Positions 9,235 through 16,095 of a DNA stretch of 64,000 bases are shown here, piece by piece (within the stretch, counting starts at the first letter, position 1; every line of letters begins with the position of its first letter). Source of the DNA: Anaerolineaceae bacterium (GTDB lineage Bacteria; Chloroflexota; Anaerolineae; Aggregatilineales; Phototrophicaceae). Where the stretch lies: assembly GCA_020634165.1 (NCBI GenBank), contig JACKCF010000005.1, forward strand, positions 124,001 to 188,000, in the 5' to 3' direction. Under the pieces are notes generated by a model. It was given only the letters and a program-made list of their open reading frames with translations. It was not told the origin of the DNA and searched no databases. A program made the position numbers and the translations under genes.

Positions 9235-10206
9235 CTACCCTATTAAGGGCTTTGCTACCAACCAAACTAGCCACCCAATCACTGTCAACAGGCCGATCTG
9301 CCCGTGCAATTTGGCCGTCCCGCCCTGGGCAGCATGCAGCGGTCCCGTTGCCGTTTCCGTATCGAAGATATGCGCCAGCCGCCGCGCTGCCGGTATTGTC
9401 ATCAGCGTGACGAGCGTCGTAACGGGCATCCATCCCAGGATGACAACAATTACTTGCGATAAGTAACAGGCCGCCAGCAGCAGCTTGTACTCAATCCGTG
9501 CACCGTCCCGACCAAACATGACCGCCAGCGTCCGCTTGTTGACGGATTTGTCCGCTTCAAGGTCGCGAATATTATTGGCATGGAGGATGGCGGCTGTCGT
9601 AAACATCACCGGAAACGATACAAGTATGATCTGCAACAGGCGTTCACTGCTGATTTCCGGCTGCATAACGTAATACGCACCCAGGACGATCATCGGCCCC
9701 ATGAAGATGCCCGCAGCGGCTTCTCCGAGGCCATGATACGCCAGTGGAAACGGTCCAGCGGTATATGTGATCGCCACCAGCACGCCACCAATGCCAATCG
9801 CCCACAGCAGCGGCCCACTCTGGCTGAGTAGGAACAACCCGATCAGCGATCCGGCAACGGTCGAAAAGATGGCCCCCCAGAGCACTTCCTTTGGCGTCAG
9901 GCCCATCTTCTTGATGGCCATGCCCTGCCCGGCTTCTTTAAGCTCATCGGCGCCGCGATAGAAATCGGCATATTCATTGACCAGATTGGCTGTTGTTTGC
10001 AGGAACATCACGCCCAATAGCGACAGGACGAAGAACAGCGGATTAAACACGCCATCTTCAATAGCTAGCATAGCCGCGATGCCCATTGGCACGAAAGACG
10101 CCACAAACACGCGCGGTCGCGTCGCCCGATACCACGCCTGCATCTTGGTTGGGGTTGCGGTTGGCGCTATGCTGCCATCAGCCGTATTTTCCATAGGATT
10201 CGTCAT
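9235..10206 (-). CDS. menA: 1,4-dihydroxy-2-naphthoate polyprenyltransferase (UbiA family)
   Basis: About 323 aa, an integral membrane prenyltransferase with eight or nine hydrophobic segments. The first Asp-rich motif region is NLVNEYADFYRGADE and the second is NNIRDLEADKSVNKRTLAV; the latter pattern is typical of MenA in menaquinone synthesis. I choose ATG 10206 (MTNPMEN) over a TTG at 10242. No other men gene is present, so the substrate is inferred from motif alone. Other UbiA relatives such as chlorophyll or heme prenyltransferases fit less well. Confidence 0.8.
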   Translation of the reverse strand: MTNPMENTADGSIAPTATPTKMQAWYRATRPRVFVASFVPMGIAAMLAIEDGVFNPLFFVLSLLGVMFLQTTANLVNEYADFYRGADELKEAGQGMAIKKMGLTPKEVLWGAIFSTVAGSLIGLFLLSQSGPLLWAIGIGGVLVAITYTAGPFPLAYHGLGEAAAGIFMGPMIVLGAYYVMQPEISSERLLQIILVSFPVMFTTAAILHANNIRDLEADKSVNKRTLAVMFGRDGARIEYKLLLAACYLSQVIVVILGWMPVTTLVTLMTIPAARRLAHIFDTETATGPLHAAQGGTAKLHGQIGLLTVIGWLVWLVAKPLIG

Positions 10207-10338
10207 GACCAATCCAGTAGATATGCAAAATATTGCCCTCAATAACAGAACTTTAACACGGTCCGGCCCTGCTGAGGATTCCCAGGTGCAAGTTCTAAGC
10301 GTTTGCTTAGACCAGATACGTGTTTGGGTATGTATTTC

Positions 10339-12510
10339 TTAGGCTTGCATGACGTATCGGCGCTGTGCAACCGCCTCACTGCGCACAAATGCCCAGACAA
10401 AGCCTGCTGGATTCTCGATCTGCTCCCGCTGTTGCAGCACAAACAGCACTTTTTTCACCAGTTTCTGGCCGTATTGCACCACCAGCTTACGCGCGTTGGC
10501 CATACTCAGATGGCTGCGATTTTCGCTGCACAGGGATGCCACACGCTCATACAGGCGCCGAGCCAACTGTTCCAGGCTCGCATCAGTCAATTCACGGCGA
10601 TAAAACCGCTTGGATTGCTTCAGCATTTTCACTGGAGTATCCAAGACAGCCAGCGTCCGCAAAACGGGATTTTGGGAGCCTTCAAGCTGGTATCCAGTCG
10701 GCATCGACTGCACGGGTATTTGCGGCCTATTAGGCGATTTCTGACTTTCGACTGCCACGATAGGTAGCGGTGCCCAATCACGCCGCTTTAATGCCGTTTT
10801 CACCCGATTTTGGGCTGTTTCGGGCTGTTTTTGCACCATTTCTGGGCTGACTGGCCCGACCCAATAGCAATTGGCATCCTGGCGCAGATAGGTAACACGG
10901 CGTCCCGATCCCAATAAGCGGCGGGCGATGGTCTGCACCGCCGGATAGCGACGGCCACGATCATCACGTAAAAACGCGCCGCTAATCTCCAACCCTGCTG
11001 GTACGGTGTTCAGATTGCGCCAACTGATCGCGAACTCATGGAAGGTCGCGCGCGCCTGAATTTGCCCCTGTTTGAGATAGCGCTGCCACGTCCGCAGCGA
11101 AACACCAATGCGATTGGCCAGCCACTGGCGGGTATAACGCCCTGGCCGCCGCTGGATCAGGCTGCGATTGACAGCATGGCGATAAGCCGTCGCGCTCTGT
11201 ACATCTTCCAGTTGGAGGGCATCGCCGCCTTTATTGACGATTCCCAGTTTCTCGCACAATTCACTGATGGTCGGCAGGATGTAACGGCGTGGACGACGGC
11301 CTCGTTTTTGGCCCGTTTTATTTTTGTCTGATGCTGTCCCTCTAAACAATATGCATATATTGTTTGTGCTATGGCACCCCAGCGCGGCAACGTCAGTTGG
11401 GGATGGGGGTCTGGGGGAAGGGTTTTCTAATGTCCGAAAAACCGGATTTCCGTCACTATAAGCTGCTTTTAAGGCCTGCAAAACAGAATAACGACCGACT
11501 ACATCAGCTAAACGGTCACAAATTTGGCGCTCAGTAATTACATCCTCCCCCATCAAGCCACTGATATAGAGGCCATCCAGCACACGCACGAGCGCCGTCT
11601 GTTGATTCGTCAGGAAATATTCACGAACGCTGTTCGGCAACCCATTACTGATTTCTGTACGTTTACGGGCAGGCCGTGAATAAGCGCTGGCAATGGTCTT
11701 CTTCGCCTCTGCGAAACGCTCCTGGGGCCGTTCTGAGGGCTTACATACCACCTTTGCATGGAGTTCAGCCAATAGCTGAAATGTTGTGCCCTGATCGTAG
11801 CCTGCATCCCGCGCCTGGAGGGCTGTTTGGAATAACGCATTATTACGGCCCGTGCGATTCGTCCGGTCGAGATACAGGTCTCTTAGGTCATCGGGCGAAA
11901 TGGTAATGGGTTCCGTAATCTGATTTGTAATACTACGTAATTCTTTGACTTCTGGCTGTGACGCTGGAACGACCAGTCGATCCAGAAAACCCTCAATTGC
12001 CTGGATGTCAGCAGAAGTGAGCATCAGCGGCTGACCACCCCGTTCCAGGGTGTAGCCCTCGGTTGGAGATGTCACCACATAGCGACCATCCGCCTGGAGA
12101 TCAACACCTGCGCATTTATGTGTACTGATGCTGAGGTGTGATGGCAGCTTGTAATAGTAATGTGGCAGACCACGCGACCCTGAGCGAATCGTCCGCGTCT
12201 GTGTGAGATGCGGCAACTGCCGCGCAAATGACTGCGCCAGAATCTCATCATCGAAGTCTAGCACAACCAGACCACTGATGCGTCCGGTGATGATCGCCAG
12301 ACCTGCAAAGTCGTTTTGATCGTACCACTGACTGATTTCGTATTCTGTTGCATGCCGCTGTTGAAACGCTTTCCACGGAACTGCTGCGATCTTTTCGCTG
12401 CCGGGCCGGGCTTTACCGAATACCGGAATCACCGAATACCCCATATGTCGGTATCCGGTCGCTGCCATAATCAGGCGTTTTGCGCCCGATTTGCCTCCCG
12501 AATTTGACAT
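10339..12510 (-). CDS. Bifunctional primase/polymerase (PrimPol) replication protein
   Basis: A 723-aa protein with an N-terminal prim-pol (archaeo-eukaryotic primase) domain: VVLDFDDE supplies the catalytic acids, SRGLPHYYYKLP and GVDLQADGRYVVTSPT are the other two conserved blocks. I see no Walker A helicase domain, so it differs from D5-type primase-helicases. The C-terminal half has a helix-turn-helix (WLANRIGVSLRTWQRYL) that could bind an origin. It starts at ATG 12510, preceded by AGAGGGA that is locked in a hairpin. With ParA/ParB next door, it is the likely replication initiator of a plasmid-type module. Confidence 0.8.
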   Translation of the reverse strand: MSNSGGKSGAKRLIMAATGYRHMGYSVIPVFGKARPGSEKIAAVPWKAFQQRHATEYEISQWYDQNDFAGLAIITGRISGLVVLDFDDEILAQSFARQLPHLTQTRTIRSGSRGLPHYYYKLPSHLSISTHKCAGVDLQADGRYVVTSPTEGYTLERGGQPLMLTSADIQAIEGFLDRLVVPASQPEVKELRSITNQITEPITISPDDLRDLYLDRTNRTGRNNALFQTALQARDAGYDQGTTFQLLAELHAKVVCKPSERPQERFAEAKKTIASAYSRPARKRTEISNGLPNSVREYFLTNQQTALVRVLDGLYISGLMGEDVITERQICDRLADVVGRYSVLQALKAAYSDGNPVFRTLENPSPRPPSPTDVAALGCHSTNNICILFRGTASDKNKTGQKRGRRPRRYILPTISELCEKLGIVNKGGDALQLEDVQSATAYRHAVNRSLIQRRPGRYTRQWLANRIGVSLRTWQRYLKQGQIQARATFHEFAISWRNLNTVPAGLEISGAFLRDDRGRRYPAVQTIARRLLGSGRRVTYLRQDANCYWVGPVSPEMVQKQPETAQNRVKTALKRRDWAPLPIVAVESQKSPNRPQIPVQSMPTGYQLEGSQNPVLRTLAVLDTPVKMLKQSKRFYRRELTDASLEQLARRLYERVASLCSENRSHLSMANARKLVVQYGQKLVKKVLFVLQQREQIENPAGFVWAFVRSEAVAQRRYVMQA
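10988..11007. other. Degenerate candidate ParB site
   Basis: The sequence ending in GGTACGGT matches 14 of 20 positions of the palindrome found intact at 13033 and 15446. It lies inside the PrimPol gene. It could be chance or a weak ParB-binding site. Confidence 0.25.
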
Positions 12511-12515
12511 TCTTA

Positions 12516-12533
12516 ATCCCTCTTAACAGGGAT
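12516..12533 (-). promoter_or_regulatory. RBS-masking hairpin in PrimPol leader
   Basis: Read on the minus strand, ATCCCT-GTTAAG-AGGGAT forms a 6-bp perfect stem. The 3' arm contains the AGAGGGA ribosome site of PrimPol (ATG at 12510). Folding would hide the site. Upstream leader frames end at the foot or in the loop of this stem, suggesting translational coupling. Confidence 0.55.
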
Positions 12534-12586
12534 CAAGCAAAATTGGGTTGCAAAATAAAGCACTTGGACGTACAATATAAATGCAT
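12533..12586 (-). CDS. Possible 17-aa leader peptide upstream of PrimPol
   Basis: An ATG at 12586 opens a 17-codon frame (MHLYCTSKCFILQPNFA) whose TGA touches the base of the RBS hairpin. A second frame from ATG 12597 (24 codons) stops inside the hairpin loop at 12523. Either would let a terminating ribosome open the PrimPol ribosome site, as in leader-coupled plasmid rep genes. Neither has a clear ribosome site of its own, so translation is unproven. Confidence 0.3.
   Translation of the reverse strand: MHLYCTSKCFILQPNFA
12548..12576 (+). promoter_or_regulatory. Sigma-70-type promoter for small RNA
   Basis: TTGCAA at 12548-12553, a 17-nt spacer, and TACAAT at 12571-12576. It points right, away from and opposite to PrimPol, with transcription expected to start near 12583. 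Confidence 0.6.
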
Positions 12587-12673
12587 TGGAGTGACATAAG
12601 GATTGCCAAGCCGTGTCACTGGTTTCTTTTTGGAGTGTGTATCAGCGAAAGCTGTTCACACCCCTTTTTTTTT
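12583..12673 (+). ncRNA. Candidate ~90-nt antisense RNA to the PrimPol leader
   Basis: It is bounded by a good promoter and a strong terminator with no open frame between. It contains two hairpins: AGTGACA (12590-12596) pairing with TGTCACT (12614-12620), and the terminator stem with a GAAA loop. If PrimPol is transcribed from the right, this RNA is fully complementary to its leader and covers the starts of both leader frames. That is the layout of plasmid copy-number antisense RNAs. The PrimPol transcript start is not located, so the antisense role is inferred. Confidence 0.5.
12632..12673 (+). terminator. Rho-independent terminator of small RNA
   Basis: GGAGTGTG pairs with CACACCCC (one mismatch) and CAGC with GCTG, closing a GAAA tetraloop, followed by nine T residues at 12665-12673. 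No coding gene reads into it from the left, so it must end a non-coding transcript. Confidence 0.85.
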
Positions 12674-12824
12674 GCATAACTGCCGCTGCCACTGTGCTAC
12701 TTCACTTCACCAAATTGCTTGTCCTACGTAAATTGACTGATATACCCAAGTTAAACGCATTCCTAACATGCACTCATTAATCTAGCGCCAAATGGTCGCC
12801 AGCGCAAGTTAATGACCCCTGCCC

Positions 12825-14024
12825 TTAATCCAGATACTGCTCAACTAACATTTCCTGCTCATCCAGCCAGCGCCTGAACTCACGAATACGCTGCAAGGCG
12901 GCACTATTGGCATCACTCTTCCCCGGTCCGATTTTCGCCATGAGGCGTGTCATCTGGGAATAGTATTGCTTGGTCCCTGGTGCGGCGAACTCTTCCTGCA
13001 TTTTCGATTTTGAAGGCTTCTCAATATCCGGGACCGTACCTACAGGTGCGGTGTAACCCTGTTTGCGGGCTGCTTTCACTGCGGCCACGATGATCTTATC
13101 AGGATCGCTGTCGGCTTTTTCCACCAGGTTGCGGATGAAATACTCCGTCCAGTTGAGATCATCAGCGAGCTGCCAGACCAGGCTCGGTAAGCGCAGTAAT
13201 TTGCGATAGTCGCGGACCTGCTTTTCGTGCTTAAGTCCGGTTGCTGCCAGCAGTCGTTCGCTGGTGTTCGGCGGCGTGCGGAATTTGTTGCCATCGGCTA
13301 CCTGACTGTAGTAATCCTGTTCATCTTCAAATGCAGAAAATGGCTTAAAGGATTTACCTGTTTTCTCAGCGAGAAGGTCCATGATGAGTACCGCCAACTG
13401 ACGGGCTTTGCTGATCGCATTGAGGTTAGCGCGGGCATTATTTTCCGCTGCCTGCCGCCACAGATTGAGCGAATCAACGGTACGAGCCGCAATCTTGCTA
13501 AAGCGCTCATCCGAGGTATGCACATACAGCAAATGATATGCCAGCCAGCGCCGTTCACCGGTTTCCAGGGAATATTGCAAACCCTTCGGCAAAACGGTAA
13601 TTGGATTAGTCAGACCAGCATCACGAATACTGACGGCCAGCTCGATAATTTCCAGCAATGCGCTCTCTAATGGGCCAACTTTTTCGGGTCGTTCGATGTC
13701 GGTATCGGCATCCAGATAAAGCTGCAAATTGAAGTTGCTGTTGCGCTCATCGCGGATAGCATCCACCCAGGCGCGAAACATATCCTGCATGCCATCGGTT
13801 GTACCGTCCCATTGATGGCGAATGACCGTTGGAATGGCACGACGCGGCTGCGCTGGATCGGGCAAAATGTCGAAAATACTGACCGGACTGGCTGATTGGC
13901 GATTCTGGTCAACCTTCTGCAACGCGCCGAAAAGTTCGGCATCGATGGATGCCGCCGAGCCATCCATTGACTTACCAAAATCCGAGAACGGATCGTTATC
14001 TTCCAGGTAGCGTTTTTTGCTCAT
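12825..14024 (-). CDS. parB: ParB-like partition protein
   Basis: A 399-aa ParB/Spo0J-family protein. The N-terminal ILPDPAQPRR and later GLTNPITVLP with YSLETGERRWLAYHLL are the ParB nuclease-fold blocks. ENNARANLNAISKARQLA corresponds to the region before the DNA-binding helices (about 255-300). A roughly 80-residue insertion separates the first two blocks. It overlaps ParA by 4 nt and is the last gene of a wHTH-ParA-ParB operon. It should load on a centromere site; one candidate site (13033-13052) lies inside this gene. Confidence 0.85.
   Translation of the reverse strand: MSKKRYLEDNDPFSDFGKSMDGSAASIDAELFGALQKVDQNRQSASPVSIFDILPDPAQPRRAIPTVIRHQWDGTTDGMQDMFRAWVDAIRDERNSNFNLQLYLDADTDIERPEKVGPLESALLEIIELAVSIRDAGLTNPITVLPKGLQYSLETGERRWLAYHLLYVHTSDERFSKIAARTVDSLNLWRQAAENNARANLNAISKARQLAVLIMDLLAEKTGKSFKPFSAFEDEQDYYSQVADGNKFRTPPNTSERLLAATGLKHEKQVRDYRKLLRLPSLVWQLADDLNWTEYFIRNLVEKADSDPDKIIVAAVKAARKQGYTAPVGTVPDIEKPSKSKMQEEFAAPGTKQYYSQMTRLMAKIGPGKSDANSAALQRIREFRRWLDEQEMLVEQYLD
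13033..13052. other. Candidate parS centromere site 1
   Basis: ACCGTACCTACAGGTGCGGT, a near-perfect palindrome (arms ACCG-T/C-ACCT) lying within the 3' third of parB. The identical 20-mer occurs at 15446-15465 on the other side of the par operon. Confidence 0.6.
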
Positions 14025-14803
14025 GAAATGGCCTCCTGGACCCGATTGACGACTTGCCAGATTTCTTTTGCGGCGACGCTGTCCGGCGCCATGTTGAACA
14101 CAGGTTTACGCATATAAGAAGCTTCGCCCCAGATCGTCCTGAGTGCGAGCGGCGGCCAGACTTTGCGGCCAAACTGTTCGCGCATTTTCTTCAAATTGTG
14201 CTGATGCAAAATGGTTTTGGCACGGTATTTCATCGGCACAATGCCCATAATTTCGATCAGATCGAGGCCCCATTGGCTGCGCGTTGGCTGGATCATGTCG
14301 CGGTGGCGCAGGCTCTGGTTGAGGCCATCGAGCGAGAGGTATTCACACTCAGTTGGATAGACGATGCTGTGCGTCGCCATATAGATTGACGAGTGCAGCA
14401 ATGATGGCGTTGGCGATGTATCGAAGATGACCACGTCGATGGCATTGCCCAGTTCGTTGAGGCGCTTGAGCACGATCAATCCATCGGATGTCATCAGCGG
14501 AATAGCGCGCGTTTCTTCATTGGATGAGATGACGTAGAGCTGCCCATCGACCTTGCGATTTGGCGGCGCATAAGTTTCTGGCGGAACGGGAACGAGGACA
14601 TCGCGAAAAGAGGCTTCTCGGACCAGTAAATCGTATAATCCGGGGCCACGTTTAACGCCCAGGCTGACGGATGCATGGCCCTGCGGGTCGGCATCTGCCA
14701 GGATGACGCGGTAGCCCAGAACAGCTAAACCAGCCGCGATATGCGTTGATAAAGTGGTCTTGCCAACCCCGCCTTTTTCATTCAGCAGCGTGATAACGTG
14801 CAT
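14021..14803 (-). CDS. parA: ParA-family partition ATPase
   Basis: A 260-aa ParA/Soj-type ATPase with deviant Walker A LLNEKGGVGKTTLSTHIAAG at the N-terminus, Walker A' region VILADADPQGHAS and Walker B VVIFDTSPTPSLL. It lacks the long N-terminal HTH of type Ia plasmid ParA proteins. The separate winged-helix gene 23 nt upstream may take the operon-repressor role instead. Its start is 23 nt after that gene and its end overlaps ParB (ATGA). It should drive segregation of ParB-bound DNA. Confidence 0.9.
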   Translation of the reverse strand: MHVITLLNEKGGVGKTTLSTHIAAGLAVLGYRVILADADPQGHASVSLGVKRGPGLYDLLVREASFRDVLVPVPPETYAPPNRKVDGQLYVISSNEETRAIPLMTSDGLIVLKRLNELGNAIDVVIFDTSPTPSLLHSSIYMATHSIVYPTECEYLSLDGLNQSLRHRDMIQPTRSQWGLDLIEIMGIVPMKYRAKTILHQHNLKKMREQFGRKVWPPLALRTIWGEASYMRKPVFNMAPDSVAAKEIWQVVNRVQEAIS

Positions 14804-14826
14804 GGTATTCTCCAGCCTGTGCGGCC

Positions 14827-15174
14827 TTATTCCTCAACCAAATTAACGCGCTTGCGCCGCTGCGGCAGTTCCCCTTTTTCGCGCATGTCGTCCCAATACG
14901 CGATGAGGTTGGCGACGTCTTCAGTCATATTATAAATATACGCAAAGTCAGAACCAGGCGCATTTGTGGGCCGGGTCGATGTCTTAATCAGGCCCCGCTC
15001 TGTCAGCAAATCCAGGCAGTTGATGTCATACGGCGTCAGGCGTTTTTTGCCGATGGAACGCGCTACTTTTGAGCGTGTGAGCCACTTGCCATCACTGTCA
15101 TAAAGCGCCTGCACGATCTTCAATTGGTGAGGCGTCAGGGACCGCAGCAGTGTATCCAATTCCAACATTTGCAT
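14827..15174 (-). CDS. Winged-helix protein leading the par operon
   Basis: A 115-aa winged-helix protein: LTPHQLKIVQALYDSDGKWLTRSKVARSIGKKRLTPYDINCLDLLTERGLI covers a helix-turn-helix and wing, followed by an acidic/basic tail. ATG 15174 or ATG 15168 could start. It is first in the operon with ParA and ParB. A dyad (TAGCATCCTGCTA, 15197-15209) lies between its probable -10 box and its start, which would suit autorepression. Probable operon regulator. Confidence 0.65.
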   Translation of the reverse strand: MQMLELDTLLRSLTPHQLKIVQALYDSDGKWLTRSKVARSIGKKRLTPYDINCLDLLTERGLIKTSTRPTNAPGSDFAYIYNMTEDVANLIAYWDDMREKGELPQRRKRVNLVEE

Positions 15175-15196
15175 CGTGAAATACCCGATAGTATGT

Positions 15197-15240
15197 TAGC
15201 ATCCTGCTAGGATATTATGATAGTTTGACGATTTTCGCAA
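15197..15240 (-). promoter_or_regulatory. par operon promoter and operator
   Basis: On the minus strand TTGCGA (15240-15235), a 17-nt spacer and TAATAT (15217-15212) form a plausible promoter. The dyad TAGCA-TCC-TGCTA at 15197-15209 lies just downstream. The -35 box is within TTGCGAAAATCG, repeated in the divergent promoter at 15482. Confidence 0.5.
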
Positions 15241-15445
15241 GCATCCCCACCCGTGAGTGGGGGAGTTGGGCAGGGCGAAAGGCTATTTCCCAAGTCCTTC
15301 GTGCGAGACTTATCAGCGGAATAATCCTACGTGTGAGGCGCACAAAGTGAGAACTTATCAGGATTGAATTGCCTCGCAACTTATCGTAAACAAAACTTGC
15401 AGGTGCCCCGGACTGCCCTACATACACGCAGTCCCCAGCGTACCG
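15241..15445. other. Non-coding segment of the par/wHTH divergent region
   Basis: No supported gene. It holds a CCCCAC/GTGGGG hairpin near 15245-15262 and three irregularly spaced ACTTATC heptamers (15308, 15353, 15379). It could carry origin or regulatory functions, but I find no regular iterons. Confidence 0.3.
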
Positions 15446-15465
15446 ACCGTACCTACAGGTGCGGT
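15446..15465. other. Candidate parS centromere site 2
   Basis: Identical 20-mer to the site at 13033, and here extended to a 22-bp palindrome by flanking G (15445) and C (15466). It lies in the intergenic region upstream of the par operon, a usual place for plasmid parS. Confidence 0.65.
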
Positions 15466-15481
15466 CTCCGGTAGCCGATGT

Positions 15482-15510
15482 TTGCGAAAATCGACTGGCG
15501 AAGCTGTAAA
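15482..15510 (+). promoter_or_regulatory. Promoter of rightward winged-helix gene
   Basis: TTGCGA (15482-15487), a 17-nt spacer and TGTAAA (15505-15510). The 12-mer TTGCGAAAATCG at 15482-15493 is the inverted copy of that in the par operon promoter, suggesting shared control. Confidence 0.45.
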
Positions 15511-15579
15511 AATCCTGCAAAAATGATGCAGTCATGACGTCCAGATAGGACCATTTTACAGGCGGGAGGAGCGGCATCT

Positions 15580-15831
15580 ATGCCCCAGGACCACAGGCCA
15601 AAAGACCAATCCAGGCAGATGATTGTCGATGCCATTTTAGCGGCTGGCGAGCCGTTGACGCGCACCGAGATCGCCCGTGTTTTGCGGCGTACCAAGACGC
15701 CGCACCTCATTGCACTCATTGATAAACTGGTCGAAGAAGGCTATCTGATACGCTCCATTGTGACTTTCAAGAATGGCGTTCAAGGCTACCAATATGACCT
15801 CGCCGAGCAGCTAAAACAATCGCTGGATTAG
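15580..15831 (+). CDS. Small winged-helix protein
   Basis: An 83-aa protein built almost wholly of one winged helix: MIVDAILAAGEPLTRTEIARVL (helices), TKTPHLIALIDKLVEEGYL (recognition helix), RSIVTFKNGVQGYQYDL (wing). The ATG follows GGGAGGAG at a good distance. It is divergent from the par operon across a 405-bp region holding both promoters and a candidate parS. It is probably a regulator of the replication/partition module. Confidence 0.6.
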   Translation: MPQDHRPKDQSRQMIVDAILAAGEPLTRTEIARVLRRTKTPHLIALIDKLVEEGYLIRSIVTFKNGVQGYQYDLAEQLKQSLD

Positions 15832-16095
15832 CTCCCATCTGGGATAAATTTCGGCACAGCAAGCGCTTCCTCTGTAGCTGCACTTTGGGATATCGAGGAG
15901 GCGCTTTTTGCTGCGCGCAGTGCATTGCATGCTGGCACTCTGCGACATCAGCCTAGCACATTTTGAGGGGCTTGAGGTTTCCATATGGAACGTTTTTTGT
16001 CACAAATTTTTGTGCGAAAATCCAACCACAAAGATATGAAGATCACGAAGAAAATACGCTCTGAGTCTTTGTGCCTCTGAGCCTCTGTGTTGAAT
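15832..16095. other. Intergenic region without recognised gene
   Basis: About 264 bp between convergent genes. I see no strong terminator or open frame. TCCATATGGA near 15980 is a small palindrome. Confidence 0.4.

Noticed and set aside
15308..15385. Iteron array (three ACTTATC heptamers)
   Set aside because: Spacing is irregular (45 and 26 bp) and flanks do not agree, so no true iterons.
15215..15577. 120-codon leftward frame in the par divergent region
   Set aside because: It covers two promoters and a parS candidate, has no ribosome site or domain, and looks like chance.
16000..16095. Phrase-like repeats (TCTTTGTGCCTCTGAGCCTCTGTG) as a structured RNA
   Set aside because: No stable stem could be drawn and no promoter or terminator bounds it.
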